In this document: in pieces, positions 1-9,776 of the stretch
How the letters are laid out: every line of letters starts with the position of its first letter
Numbering within the stretch: position 1 is the stretch's first letter
Assembly (NCBI RefSeq): GCF_000746025.2
Contig: NZ_CP045798.1
Coordinates: 3,455,501-3,519,500 of the forward strand
Reading direction: 5' to 3'
DNA: 64,000 bases
Origin: Thermanaerosceptrum fracticalcis
Lineage (GTDB): Bacteria; Bacillota; Peptococcia; DRI-13
The notes under the pieces: generated by a model
Database searches by the model: none
What the model saw: only the letters and a program-made list of their open reading frames with translations
Told to the model about the DNA's origin: nothing
Made by a program: the position numbers and the translations under genes

Positions 1-180
1 GTGAAGCAAAAAGATGAATTTGGCGCAGAAGTCAAACTTCCTAAGCTCGAGGCCGGCAATACTGTGGATGTAGTCAATATATCCGAAGAAGAAATGTTTA
101 AGCTCCAGCAGGAACTGATGGCCGCAGTCCAGCAGTTTGTTGAGAAAAATATGGCCCTGTTCCAGCCCTACATGCAATAA
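1..180 (+). CDS. C-terminal end of an unrecognised protein (5' truncated by window edge)
   Basis: Frame 1 is open from the first base to a TAA at 178-180 (59 codons). The first codon is GTG but no upstream sequence is available, so it may be an internal valine. The visible tail is acidic and glutamine-rich, with a probable amphipathic helix (EEEMFKLQQELMAAVQQF). I recognise no family. It precedes two ABC-2 permeases on the same strand and could belong with them, but a hairpin separates them. Function unknown. Confidence 0.55.
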   Translation: MKQKDEFGAEVKLPKLEAGNTVDVVNISEEEMFKLQQELMAAVQQFVEKNMALFQPYMQ

Positions 181-188
181 ACTATCAT

Positions 189-214
189 GGGGAAGAGGTG
201 GAAGCCTCTTCCCC
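189..214 (+). terminator. Stem-loop after the truncated first gene
   Basis: A perfect 10-bp stem (GGGGAAGAGG / CCTCTTCCCC) with a 6-nt loop lies 8 nt after the stop. No U-run follows, so it may be a weak terminator or an mRNA-end hairpin. Confidence 0.5.
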
Positions 215-238
215 AAACTTATATCGGGTGACTAGAAT

Positions 239-1453
239 ATGATCATTTATTGCCTTATCAAAAATGAACTGAAGATGTTATGGAAAGACAGGGTTGCCCT
301 AATCTCCCTGTTTTTGCTGCCCTGTTTCTTTATCTGGTTTTTTGTACAGGTTTTCACTCCTTATCTTGACAATAAACGCTTTAGTGAAAAATTCCAGATT
401 GCCTTAGTAAATGAAGATAAAACGGCCTATTCTAAAATGCTCTTAAGCCAGTTTGAGACGGCCAGTCATTTGAAAGAATTAGTAAAAATACAGGAGACTG
501 AGGAAAGAAAAGCCCTGGAGATGCTGGAAAAGAATGAGGTGGCAGGTATTATCCTTTTACCTGCTGGGTTTATGGACAGTATTTACACAGGCGAGAATAA
601 GCCCTTTGTCTTTATCGGCAATAAGGAAAAAAGAGCTGCAGCAAACCTTATGAAGCATCAACTGCTGAGTGCTGCCAACCTTATTTCGGCGGGGCAAAGC
701 GGAATTATCACTGCCTGGCGCTACGCTTACTGGGGCGGGGCAGGGGAGGACTTGCTGGCTAAGCTGGAAAAACAGCTGACCTATAGTTTCACCATGAATT
801 CCCTGGGAAGAAACCGGGTTTTTCGGGAAGAAACGGTTTCCTTTTTGCCCAAAATAACGGCGGCTGAATATTTCACAGCCTCACTTCTGGCGGTTTTTGC
901 CTCTTTTTTGGGTTTTATGGGAATGAAGTCTCTCGTATATGAGAAAGCCCCCGGTCTGAGAGACAGGTTAAGGGCCTCACCTCTCAAAATGTGGCAAATC
1001 TTGCTTGGTAAGTTCACAGCTTCTTTTGTCTTGGTTTTGGTTCAATTAGTGTTTATTTTGCTCCTAACCAGCGCCTTTTTTAAAACATATCTGGGAAGTC
1101 CGGTGGTTAGTATCCTTGTGCTTCTGGCCGCTTCGTCCTTTGCTGTAGCGGCCTGGGCTACATTTATTGCGGCTGTTTCCTCCACAGTACAAATCGCCGA
1201 TTTGCTTGGCTATCTAGGTACTCCCTTACTTGCCATTATCGGGGGGAATATCTACCCCCTCATTGCCCTGCCCGATACCATCAAAAGGGTGAGTGACTTT
1301 ACTTTTAATAAGTGGATGGCTAGCGGCTTTACAAAGATTTTTGCTGCCGATCCTACCCTCTCTCTGACACCGGATGTCTGGCATCTTATGATGATTGGCA
1401 GTGTACTTCTTATCATCTCTCTAGGAATTCTGGCATGGCCGAGGAGGAAATAG
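239..1453 (+). CDS. ABC-2 type transporter permease
   Basis: Membrane subunit of an ABC exporter. The 404 residues show the layout of the ABC-2 permease family with a large external domain: an N-terminal membrane helix (about 20-40), a soluble extracytoplasmic region (about 45-210), then about five hydrophobic segments (215-400). No ATP-binding motif is present, so it needs a separate ATPase, which is not adjacent downstream and may lie upstream of the window. The stop abuts the ATG of the next, similar permease, so the two are translationally coupled and probably form a heterodimer. The substrate cannot be read from the sequence. Confidence 0.85.
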   Translation: MIIYCLIKNELKMLWKDRVALISLFLLPCFFIWFFVQVFTPYLDNKRFSEKFQIALVNEDKTAYSKMLLSQFETASHLKELVKIQETEERKALEMLEKNEVAGIILLPAGFMDSIYTGENKPFVFIGNKEKRAAANLMKHQLLSAANLISAGQSGIITAWRYAYWGGAGEDLLAKLEKQLTYSFTMNSLGRNRVFREETVSFLPKITAAEYFTASLLAVFASFLGFMGMKSLVYEKAPGLRDRLRASPLKMWQILLGKFTASFVLVLVQLVFILLLTSAFFKTYLGSPVVSILVLLAASSFAVAAWATFIAAVSSTVQIADLLGYLGTPLLAIIGGNIYPLIALPDTIKRVSDFTFNKWMASGFTKIFAADPTLSLTPDVWHLMMIGSVLLIISLGILAWPRRK

Positions 1454-2671
1454 ATGAGCCAGCTGTTAATCATAACTTTCTATAAAATAAAAATACTTGC
1501 TAAAGATAAGGGCTTTCTTATAGTGATGGTCCTGGTTCCCCTGCTCTTTGCTTTCCTTGTTAGTGGGGTACAGAGTTATGAGAAGCAAAATCTTATTCCT
1601 GTGGTGATCGCTGATGAAGATAACAGCGACTATTCCCGCTTGCTTATAGAGCGTTTGGCGGGAAAAGAAGGAATTCAGCTTATTGTTACCGATAAAACCA
1701 AAGCTGAAAATCTGGTAAAAAATTATCAGGCAGAAGTGGCTTTTATTATTAAAAGGGGGTTCAAAGAAGCCATTCTCCAGGAGAATATCAATGAGTCCAT
1801 AACTTTGCTGAAATCACCTGTCTCTCTATCTTACGGGATAATCCAGGAGATGCTGGCCAGTGAAGTGATGAGGCTAGCTTCCAATGCTTCAGCGGCTAAC
1901 TGGGTTACGAAAATCTATAAACAGTTTCAGCTCCAAATGACCGGGCAGCCATCTGACTTATGGGGAAGCGCCTGGAAATACGCTGATTCTTTATGGGAAC
2001 CGGAGCCATTAATGAAGATGGAATACCGGGAACTGGGAAGTACAGGTATTATTGTTCCGACCCACAAAACCCTACCTATTATTTCTTTACAGTCTTTGGG
2101 AATGATCCTGATGTTTCTCATGTTCTTCATCATGTTTAACAGCAGCTGGTTGATAGAAGAACGCAACAATTTTACACTCCAGAGACTGGTCATTGTCCCT
2201 GGCCTCTTGCCAAAATACTTTTTGGCTAACATTCTTTCTCTTCTTGTCCTTGCCCTGGTGCAGTTAGGGATCTTTCTCTCCCTAACCAGACTGTTCTTTC
2301 ATATCTTCCTTTTTACGTCTTTTTATCATTACATCATTTTAATTTTATATATTTTGGCAGTTATAGCCCTGGGGCTGTTTCTGTCGGTTTTTTTAAAGAC
2401 ACCGGCGCAGCTGCAGGCGGGTGCCCCGGCTATTTCCCTTCTTACCAGCTTCATCGGAGGCTGTTTTTGGAGTTTTCTTGACCCTCCTGAGACGATCAAA
2501 ATAATGTCTCTCTTCACTCCCCAGGGCTGGGCCCTCCGGATGATAAAAGACCTGGTGTTAAACAACTATGTATTCACCGATCTACTACGGACTTGCCTGG
2601 CACTTATTGTTTTTACTTTATTCATGCTGGCTGCGGCCTACTGGAAAATACGCAGGGCAGTTTTACAGTAA
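1454..2671 (+). CDS. ABC-2 type transporter permease (second subunit)
   Basis: Second permease of the pair, 405 residues with the same architecture as its neighbour: one N-terminal membrane helix, an external domain of about 180 residues, then a C-terminal membrane bundle. The start follows the preceding TAG without a gap, and GAGGAGGAAA just before it is the ribosome binding site. Tandem permeases of this type usually work with one ATPase in export of drugs, lipids or peptides. No ATPase lies between this gene and pfkA. The gene is followed by about 300 bp without a gene. Confidence 0.83.
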   Translation: MSQLLIITFYKIKILAKDKGFLIVMVLVPLLFAFLVSGVQSYEKQNLIPVVIADEDNSDYSRLLIERLAGKEGIQLIVTDKTKAENLVKNYQAEVAFIIKRGFKEAILQENINESITLLKSPVSLSYGIIQEMLASEVMRLASNASAANWVTKIYKQFQLQMTGQPSDLWGSAWKYADSLWEPEPLMKMEYRELGSTGIIVPTHKTLPIISLQSLGMILMFLMFFIMFNSSWLIEERNNFTLQRLVIVPGLLPKYFLANILSLLVLALVQLGIFLSLTRLFFHIFLFTSFYHYIILILYILAVIALGLFLSVFLKTPAQLQAGAPAISLLTSFIGGCFWSFLDPPETIKIMSLFTPQGWALRMIKDLVLNNYVFTDLLRTCLALIVFTLFMLAAAYWKIRRAVLQ

Positions 2672-2724
2672 ACGCCATTTCCCTACTATATTTCAGTATT
2701 GCCTGGTAAAATTTTGTTCTTCCT

Positions 2725-2772
2725 AAGGAATTTATATAATTCCTTGGGGTCTTAGGGGAAGGCATTCCCCTA
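2725..2772 (+). terminator. Two consecutive hairpins downstream of the ABC-2 permeases
   Basis: Two inverted repeats lie back to back: AAGGAAT/ATTCCTT at 2725-2745 and TAGGGGAA/TTCCCCTA at 2753-2772. They probably end the permease transcript, but neither is followed by a long T-run. Confidence 0.4.
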
Positions 2773-2822
2773 TGTTCTAGTATGATGTAATTGTTAGTAT
2801 ACGGTTGATGAAGGGGGGAAGA

Positions 2823-2884
2823 AGAGCATTTCATTACGGGTATTAACCTGATCATTGACGGAGGGATGACCCGTAAAATGCTCT
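2823..2884. repeat. Long inverted repeat upstream of the pfkA promoter
   Basis: The arms AGAGCATTT-CA-TTACGGGT (2823-2841) and ACCCGTAAAATGCTCT (2869-2884) are complementary apart from a 2-nt bulge and enclose about 27 nt. The structure lies just before the predicted pfkA promoter, so it is probably not in the pfkA mRNA. It could be a terminator, a small RNA or an element remnant. Confidence 0.5.
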
Positions 2885-2898
2885 ATGAGCCATAGTTT

Positions 2899-2927
2899 TT
2901 GTGAAACCCTGTTTTGTGTTATATTAT
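2899..2927 (+). promoter_or_regulatory. Sigma-A type promoter of pfkA
   Basis: TTGTGA (2899-2904) and TATTAT (2922-2927) are separated by 17 bp. The -10 box ends 41 bp before the pfkA start. Confidence 0.55.
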
Positions 2928-2956
2928 GTTTAAATCCTATTGCAACAATATAGTAA

Positions 2957-3928
<972 letters not shown>

Positions 3929-3949
3929 TTGGAGGAGGCAGAAGCAAAC

Positions 3950-5596
3950 ATGAAAATAACCATCGCCCAGCTAAACCCGGTGGTTGGCGACATTGAGGGC
4001 AATATGGCCAGGCTTATAGATACATTGTCTCATTACAGCTGCGATACTGATTTAATTGTTTTTCCGGAACTGTTTCTTGCCGGTTATCCTCCACGGGACC
4101 TCCTGGAACGGGACTCCTTCATTAATAAAATCCGGCTTGCCATCGATAAAATTGTGGTGGAGTCGGTGAAATTTCCGGAGACTGGACTGCTCTTTGGTGC
4201 GCCTATTACCTCAGGAGAAAATACGGGAAAAGGTCTCTATAATTCCGCCCTGCTGGTTTACCAGGGGAGGATATTATTAAGCCAGCATAAGTCCCTGCTG
4301 CCTACTTATGATGTTTTTGATGAAGCCAGGTACTTTGACCCTGCGCCGTCCATCCAAACCATTCCCTTCAAAGGGGAAACCCTGGGTATTTCTATTTGTG
4401 AAGATGCCTGGAACGACCCGGAACTGTGGCCGAAAAGAAAAATGTATGCCTTTGACCCCATTGAGGAACTGGCGGTCCAAGGCGCCAACCTCTTAATCAA
4501 CATTTCCGCTTCTCCTTTTTATGTGGGAAAGGAGGAAATCAGATACAGGTTGATCCAAAATCATGCCCGAAAATACGAGGTGCCTTTCATCTATGTCAAC
4601 CAGGTGGGAGCCAATGACGAACTGATTTTTGACGGGAGAAGTATAGCTCTCGATAAAAAGGGTGAACCCTTGCTTGTTTGTAAAGCTTTCCAGGAAGAGA
4701 TAAAGACCGTAGATACCGGTGAAAAGGGCATACCCGGACTGTACAAGCCCCAGGAGAAAATCGAAGCCGTTTATCAGGCTTTGGTTTTAGGGGTTAGGGA
4801 TTATATGAAGAAAAGCGGCTTTAAAAAAGCGGTGATAGGGTTATCCGGCGGTATTGACTCGGCCCTGGTTTGCTGTATCGCCAAAGAGGCCGTAGGGGCG
4901 GAGAATGTCCTGGGGATATCCATGCCCTCACCGTACTCTTCACGGGGAAGTATGGAAGATTCCCGGAAATTGGCAGCCAACCTGGGTGTGGAATTTAGGG
5001 TGGTTCCCATCACAGGTATTTACCAGGCCTATTTAGACACACTAAAGAAGCATTTTGCGGGGCGAGAGGCAGATACCACAGAAGAAAACATCCAGGCCAG
5101 GATACGCGGTAATATTTTGATGGCTTTTTCCAATAAATTTGGGTATCTTGTCCTGTCTACAGGCAATAAGAGTGAAATGGCTGTGGGTTACTGCACCCTC
5201 TATGGTGATATGAGCGGGGGATTAAGCGTGATTTCCGATGTGCCCAAAACCATGGTCTATGAACTGGCTAAATTTATTAATCGTCACGGTGAAATCATAC
5301 CCCAGGAGATTATTGACAAGGCGCCTTCCGCAGAACTCAGGCCCAACCAGACAGACCAGGATACGCTGCCGCCTTACCCGTACCTGGACAAAATCCTGCA
5401 ATTATACATTGAGGAAGGCTATGGGGCGCAAGACCTGGTTGAGGAGGGGTTTGATCCGGAGACAGTAAAATGGGTCATAAAAACTGTGGAAAAGAATGAA
5501 TATAAAAGAAGACAGGCTGCCCCCGGTCTTAAGGTCAATACGAAAGCCTTTGGCATAGGACGCAGGATACCTCTTGCCGCTAAACGGGACAGCTAA
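3950..5596 (+). CDS. nadE: Glutamine-hydrolysing NAD+ synthase
   Basis: Catalyses the last step of NAD+ synthesis, amidation of nicotinic acid adenine dinucleotide using glutamine. The 548 residues comprise a nitrilase-like glutaminase domain (about 1-260), with the Glu of ELFLAGYP, the Lys of HKSLLPTYDVFDE and the Cys of ISICEDAW as triad. A C-terminal ATP-pyrophosphatase synthetase domain follows (about 275-548), with the P-loop GLSGGIDSA and the STGNKSE motif. The frame opens with a TTG at 3929, but GGAGGAGG at 3931-3938 places the start at ATG 3950. It follows pfkA on the same strand. Confidence 0.95.
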   Translation: MKITIAQLNPVVGDIEGNMARLIDTLSHYSCDTDLIVFPELFLAGYPPRDLLERDSFINKIRLAIDKIVVESVKFPETGLLFGAPITSGENTGKGLYNSALLVYQGRILLSQHKSLLPTYDVFDEARYFDPAPSIQTIPFKGETLGISICEDAWNDPELWPKRKMYAFDPIEELAVQGANLLINISASPFYVGKEEIRYRLIQNHARKYEVPFIYVNQVGANDELIFDGRSIALDKKGEPLLVCKAFQEEIKTVDTGEKGIPGLYKPQEKIEAVYQALVLGVRDYMKKSGFKKAVIGLSGGIDSALVCCIAKEAVGAENVLGISMPSPYSSRGSMEDSRKLAANLGVEFRVVPITGIYQAYLDTLKKHFAGREADTTEENIQARIRGNILMAFSNKFGYLVLSTGNKSEMAVGYCTLYGDMSGGLSVISDVPKTMVYELAKFINRHGEIIPQEIIDKAPSAELRPNQTDQDTLPPYPYLDKILQLYIEEGYGAQDLVEEGFDPETVKWVIKTVEKNEYKRRQAAPGLKVNTKAFGIGRRIPLAAKRDS

Positions 5597-5628
5597 TCTA
5601 TCTTAGGAAGTAGGAAAGTAGGTTGGAT

Positions 5629-6822
5629 ATGATGTCCCAGAATGTCAGCTTTCTTAATCTGGGTGTGGCCCAGTGGTTAGTTGAAAAGTTGAAGGCTATA
5701 GGAATTAAGGAGCCTACCGAAGTGCAAAAAGCGGCTATCCCGGCCATTTTGGCCGGGAAGAATGTGATTGTCCAGTCACCCACAGGCACCGGCAAGACTC
5801 TGGCTTATCTGGCTTCCTTGCTTACGAATGTTAAGCATGAAACGAAGGATCTGGAAGTTTTGATTCTTGTACCTTCCAGGGAACTGGCCATGCAGGTGTT
5901 AAGGCAGCTTAAAGAAGTGGCAGATAACATAGGGGCTGTGCCTCTCATCGGCGGAGCTAATCCCGCCAGACAGCTGGAAGCCCTAAAAGAAAAGCCCAAA
6001 GTGGCCGTGGGAACGCCCGGAAGGATAGCGGAACTGTTGCAAAAACGTAAAATTAATGGCCAGGCTGTCCGGGCTATTGTGGTGGATGAAGTGGATAAGA
6101 TGCTGGAACAGGGCTTCATGGAGGATGTAAAAAAGGTCTTCAAGGCTACCCTGAAAACGCGGCAGGTTCTTTTTTTCTCAGCTACGGTTCCGCCGGAAGT
6201 TCTGGAGAATGCCGGGAGTTTTATGTCCGAGCCCCAGTTTATTCAGACCGGGGAGGGAAGGCGTACACCTTCTACTATCAAACATGTTTACTTTACGTGT
6301 AATGAGCGGAACAAAACCCAGACCCTTCTCAAACTTTACCGTATTTACCGGCCGGAAAAGGCCCTGGTTTTTATCAATCGCAATGAAGGGGTAGGACCTT
6401 TGGCGGGGAGGCTGCAGGAGCTAGGCCTCAATGCTGTTGGGCTCCATAGTGATTTAGCCCAGCCCCATCGTAAAGAAGTTCTGGAAAAATTCCGCCAGGG
6501 AAAGGCCGACCTCCTGGTAACAACGGATCTCCTGGCCAGGGGCATGGATATTCCCGGAGTAGACGTGGTCTTTAATTTCGATTTGCCCGTAGATGAAGAA
6601 CACTATCTCCACCGGGTGGGACGCACTGGGAGGGCCGGTAAAAAGGGAACGGCCATCAGTTTTGTCACGGAAGAACAAAAATTCATTATGGCCAAATACC
6701 AGAAACTGCTGCAAACTTCCATTGAGCACATGGGAATTGCCGAAAACCGGGTCTTTCCCATAGACTACAGGAAAAAGAAAGAGAAAAAGCACCGCCAGCT
6801 TTACAGGAAAAAGGATGGTTAA
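5629..6822 (+). CDS. DEAD-box RNA helicase
   Basis: ATP-dependent RNA unwinding, probably in ribosome assembly or RNA decay. All core motifs are visible: the Q-motif glutamine (EVQKAAIP), motif I SPTGTGKT, Ia PSRELA, Ib TPGR, motif II as DEVD rather than DEAD, motif III SAT, motif V around TTDLLARGMDIPGV, and motif VI HRVGRTGR. At about 397 residues it is a bare two-domain core with a short basic tail (KKKEKKHRQLYRKK) and no RNA-binding extension. Alternative starts at TTG 5623 and ATG 5632 are possible. Its stop overlaps the next start by one base, indicating translational coupling. Confidence 0.93.
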   Translation: MMSQNVSFLNLGVAQWLVEKLKAIGIKEPTEVQKAAIPAILAGKNVIVQSPTGTGKTLAYLASLLTNVKHETKDLEVLILVPSRELAMQVLRQLKEVADNIGAVPLIGGANPARQLEALKEKPKVAVGTPGRIAELLQKRKINGQAVRAIVVDEVDKMLEQGFMEDVKKVFKATLKTRQVLFFSATVPPEVLENAGSFMSEPQFIQTGEGRRTPSTIKHVYFTCNERNKTQTLLKLYRIYRPEKALVFINRNEGVGPLAGRLQELGLNAVGLHSDLAQPHRKEVLEKFRQGKADLLVTTDLLARGMDIPGVDVVFNFDLPVDEEHYLHRVGRTGRAGKKGTAISFVTEEQKFIMAKYQKLLQTSIEHMGIAENRVFPIDYRKKKEKKHRQLYRKKDG

Positions 6823-7268
6823 TGATGGAGAGGCAAGAAGACTGTTTATTTGTTTACGGTTCTCTGTTGACGGGTACCAATGATCCAGAGATCGACAGAA
6901 TCATTCCCGCTTATTGCCGGTATATTGCTGAAGGCTATATATTGGCAGAATTATACGATTTAGGGGAATATCCGGGAGCCATACCTTGTATGTACCCTGA
7001 GGCTAAAGTCTATGGAAAAGTGTTTGAAGTATTAAATTTTGCAGAATGTTTTAATGTCCTTGATGAGTACGAAGGCTATTATGCCAATGATCTTAAAGCC
7101 AGTGAATTTATGAGAAGTAAGACCCCGGTGAGGCTATTGACTGGAGAAGATACGGTGATGGCCTGGGTTTACTATTATAACGGGGAAATTAAAGATGAAC
7201 CCCAAATAATCTCGGGCAACTATGTGCAATATAAAAGAGATAAGGACAAAATTAGTCCTGCAATCTAA
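6822..7268 (+). CDS. Gamma-glutamylcyclotransferase-like (AIG2/GGCT fold) protein
   Basis: A 148-residue protein with the YGSLL substrate-binding loop at 13-17 and the acidic LDEYEGYY segment near 80-87 that carries the catalytic glutamate in the GGCT/AIG2/BtrG family. Members release 5-oxoproline from gamma-glutamyl peptides or amines; the substrate here is unknown. The ATG overlaps the stop of the helicase by one base; a second ATG is the next codon. Confidence 0.8.
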   Translation: MMERQEDCLFVYGSLLTGTNDPEIDRIIPAYCRYIAEGYILAELYDLGEYPGAIPCMYPEAKVYGKVFEVLNFAECFNVLDEYEGYYANDLKASEFMRSKTPVRLLTGEDTVMAWVYYYNGEIKDEPQIISGNYVQYKRDKDKISPAI

Positions 7269-7284
7269 AGGAGTTATTTCATAG

Positions 7285-7533
7285 ATGAAAGCAAGAATTA
7301 AAGGTATTTTATTGTCATGCCTAGGCTGGACGTTTATATTCTTAGGCATACTGGGCCTTTTTCTTCCTTTTTTACAAGGGATACTTTTTTTGCTGATAGG
7401 CCTCTATATACTGTCCCATAATTCACTATGGGCTAAGAGAATCTTACTCAAAATAAGATGGAGATTTCCCCGGTTAGCTGATAAAATTGATAAAGCGAAA
7501 GGGATCGCAAAGCGTTATATCAGGTTGAATTAG
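7285..7533 (+). CDS. Small membrane protein (DUF454/PGPGW-like)
   Basis: An 82-residue protein with two closely spaced hydrophobic helices (about 8-28 and 30-48) and a basic tail (KIRWRFPRLADKIDKAKG). The layout resembles the DUF454 (YbaN) or PGPGW two-helix inner-membrane families, none with an assigned biochemical role. AAAGGAG at about 7268 is the ribosome binding site. It lies between the GGCT-like gene and the flavin reductase-rubredoxin gene, probably in one transcript. Confidence 0.7.
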   Translation: MKARIKGILLSCLGWTFIFLGILGLFLPFLQGILFLLIGLYILSHNSLWAKRILLKIRWRFPRLADKIDKAKGIAKRYIRLN

Positions 7534-7558
7534 ATGTATTTTGAGAGGAGTGGGTTAA

Positions 7559-8245
7559 GTGAACAGCAAAACTCTGCACAAGGTTAGTTATGGCATGTAT
7601 CTGGTTAGTTCGAAGAAGGGGGAAAAATATAACGGGCAAATTGCAAATACCGTTTTCCAAATTACATCTGAACCCCCGACCGTTGCTGTCAGCATAAACA
7701 AACAAAATCTTACCCATGAATTTATCCGGGAAAGTAAGGTTTTTACTGTCGCGATTTTAAATAAGGACGTTCCTATGACTTTTATCGGGTTGTTTGGTTT
7801 TAAAAGCGGCAGGGAAGTTGAGAAGTTTGAGGGGATAAAATACAGGCCTGGACAAACAGGGGTACCTATTGTCTTAGACTATAGTATCGGTTTTCTGGAA
7901 GCCCAGGTGATAGATGAAATAGATGCTGGCACCCATACCATTTTCCTTGGCAGGGTAATTGATGCTGATATCTTTGTAGATGAGGAACCCATGACTTATG
8001 CCTACTATCATGAGATTAAACGGGGTGCAGCACCCCAGACGGCGCCTACCTACATCAAAAATGAGCCCCCAGCAGAAGTAGGAAGTGGAGAAAAATACAA
8101 ATGTAACGTTTGCGGGTATATTTATGACCAGGAGCAGGGTGATCCCGAGACGGGCATCGCACCCGGCACTCCTTTTTCCCGGCTGCCTGCTGACTGGGTC
8201 TGTCCCATCTGTGGTGCAGGGAAAGAGCAATTTAGCATAGCATAA
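7559..8245 (+). CDS. hrb: Flavin reductase-rubredoxin fusion (high-molecular-weight rubredoxin)
   Basis: A two-domain electron carrier of 228 residues. Residues 1-160 form a flavin reductase-like FMN-binding split barrel; residues 178-228 form a rubredoxin with paired cysteines CNVCG (182, 185) and CPICG (about 215, 218) that bind one iron. This is the architecture of Hrb of acetogens, which passes electrons from NAD(P)H to flavodiiron proteins that remove oxygen or nitric oxide. No flavodiiron gene is in the window. The GTG start at 7559 is set by GAGAGGAG 8 nt upstream. A terminator follows. Confidence 0.9.
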   Translation: MNSKTLHKVSYGMYLVSSKKGEKYNGQIANTVFQITSEPPTVAVSINKQNLTHEFIRESKVFTVAILNKDVPMTFIGLFGFKSGREVEKFEGIKYRPGQTGVPIVLDYSIGFLEAQVIDEIDAGTHTIFLGRVIDADIFVDEEPMTYAYYHEIKRGAAPQTAPTYIKNEPPAEVGSGEKYKCNVCGYIYDQEQGDPETGIAPGTPFSRLPADWVCPICGAGKEQFSIA

Positions 8246-8304
8246 AGGGAGACTGAATCTTCTCTGGCTGCCTAATTTAGTAAAATAGCGCAAATCACAA
8301 AAAA

Positions 8305-8360
8305 GGTATGCTTTATCGTTCATTGGTGAAACGTAAAGCATACCCTTTGGTTTTATATTT
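8305..8360 (+). terminator. Rho-independent terminator after hrb
   Basis: The stem GGTATGCTTTA-T-CGTT / AACGTAAAGCATACC (8305-8344, one bulge) is followed by a T-rich stretch. It separates hrb from the convergent efflux gene. Confidence 0.75.
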
Positions 8361-8379
8361 TCTCAGGAAAAGTATAATC

Positions 8380-8420
8380 TAATTAATCGGAAGTCGGAAA
8401 GCGGATGTCGGAAATCGAAG
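8380..8420 (+). repeat. Dispersed ~40-bp repeat, copy 1
   Basis: A GGA/TCGGAA-rich stretch beginning TAATTAATCGGAAGTC. It matches the reverse complement of 39712-39750 at most positions. It sits in the intergenic space between two convergent genes. Confidence 0.5.
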
Positions 8421-8435
8421 CGGCATAGCCGCATT

Positions 8436-9617
8436 TTATCCCTGCGCGGTATAGTCTTTATCGATAGTGATAATGCAGAAGAAATGGGGATGTTTCTCCT
8501 GCACCTTTCTGGTGATGGCTTTGCGGAGCTCCTTTTCTTCTTCTTTACTCATCCCGCTTTTCACTACCACATCAAAGATAAGGTTTTCTTTTTCGTTTTT
8601 GCCCACGATACGGAAATCATGGAAGGACTGTACCTGGGGAAATTCTTGTAAAATCTGGGCTACTTCTTCCTGCATCCTCATTAATTCTTCCGAATCAACG
8701 TTGACAGGATCCATATGAATGGTGAGAACAATCCCCAGTTCTTTGGAAACCTGGCGTTCCACGTGATCGATGAGCTCGTGGAGTTCCATGATGTCTTTAT
8801 TCGAAGGGACTTCGGCGTGTATGGAAGCCATATGCCGGCCGGGCCCGTAGCTGTGCACGATTAAATCATGGACACCGGTTATTCCCTCATAACTGAGGAC
8901 TTTTTTCGTGATGTTCTCCACCAGTTCCTGCTCAGGGACTTCTCCCAGCAGGGGACTAATGGTTTCTTTCGTCAGGGAGATACCGGAATAGAGAATAATA
9001 CCCGAGACAATGATTCCCACATACCCGTCCAAGGGGAAGGAGGTCCATAAAGAAGCCAGGAGAGACAGACCAATGCAGCCTGTAGAGATCATATCGCTCA
9101 GGCTGTCAAAGGATGTGGCGGAAAGGGCTTGTGAATCGATGGCCCTGGCCAGGTAACGGTTAAAGAGAGAGAGCCAGCCTTTGGTTAAGATAGCAAAGAT
9201 GATAATAAGAAAAGCGGGCAGGCTGAAGGTTACCGGAACGGGGTGAAGAATGCGGTCAAGGGAAGACTTGATCAGTTCATAACCTACCAGTATGACGAGA
9301 AAAGAAACAATTAAGCCTGCAATGTATTCCAGGCGGCCGTGACCGAAGGGGTGTTCTTCGTCGGCGGGTTTGCCGGCCAGCTTAAATCCCAAAATGGTGA
9401 CCAGGGAAGAGGCTACGTCCGTTAAATTATTAAAGGCATCACCGATAAAGGCGATACTGTTTAAGGCCAGACCGGTGGTCAACTTTACGGTAAAAAGGAG
9501 GAGGTTAGCCAAGATACCTACCACACCTCCCAGGTAGCCGTATTTAACCCGTACTTCAGTTTTTTCCGTGTGTTGATAGTCTTTGATCAAAGATTTAACC
9601 AAGAATTCACTAAACAA
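8436..9617 (-). CDS. Cation diffusion facilitator family efflux protein
   Basis: Proton-coupled export of divalent metals (Zn2+, Fe2+, Mn2+ or similar) across the cytoplasmic membrane. About 393 residues: an N-terminal bundle of about six membrane helices with the family motifs GDAFNNLTD and HPFGHGRLEY, then a cytoplasmic domain from about 210 that is longer than usual and contains a second ferredoxin-like segment. The frame extends to GTG 9626, but AAGAGG on the minus strand is better spaced for the TTG at 9617. It is convergent to hrb and divergent from ptb. Metal specificity cannot be read. Confidence 0.9.
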   Translation of the reverse strand: MFSEFLVKSLIKDYQHTEKTEVRVKYGYLGGVVGILANLLLFTVKLTTGLALNSIAFIGDAFNNLTDVASSLVTILGFKLAGKPADEEHPFGHGRLEYIAGLIVSFLVILVGYELIKSSLDRILHPVPVTFSLPAFLIIIFAILTKGWLSLFNRYLARAIDSQALSATSFDSLSDMISTGCIGLSLLASLWTSFPLDGYVGIIVSGIILYSGISLTKETISPLLGEVPEQELVENITKKVLSYEGITGVHDLIVHSYGPGRHMASIHAEVPSNKDIMELHELIDHVERQVSKELGIVLTIHMDPVNVDSEELMRMQEEVAQILQEFPQVQSFHDFRIVGKNEKENLIFDVVVKSGMSKEEEKELRKAITRKVQEKHPHFFCIITIDKDYTAQG

Positions 9618-9776
9618 AAGATTCACCTCTTAAGAAGGGATTGGTTCCTGTAACATCATACAACAAAAGGTAAGAAAAGGCCAATAATACAAAATACGGG
9701 TTAAAAATTGCAGGAAAAACAGGTTTTATCCAGAACTATATTTTACGGATAAGTAACGGATGAAAGGGGATACTTT

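Noticed and set aside
9705-9725. GGGTTAAAAATTGC upstream of ptb as a sigma-54 promoter
   Set aside because: The GG/GC spacing fits, but the -24 element lacks TGGCAC; without an activator site nearby the match is too weak.
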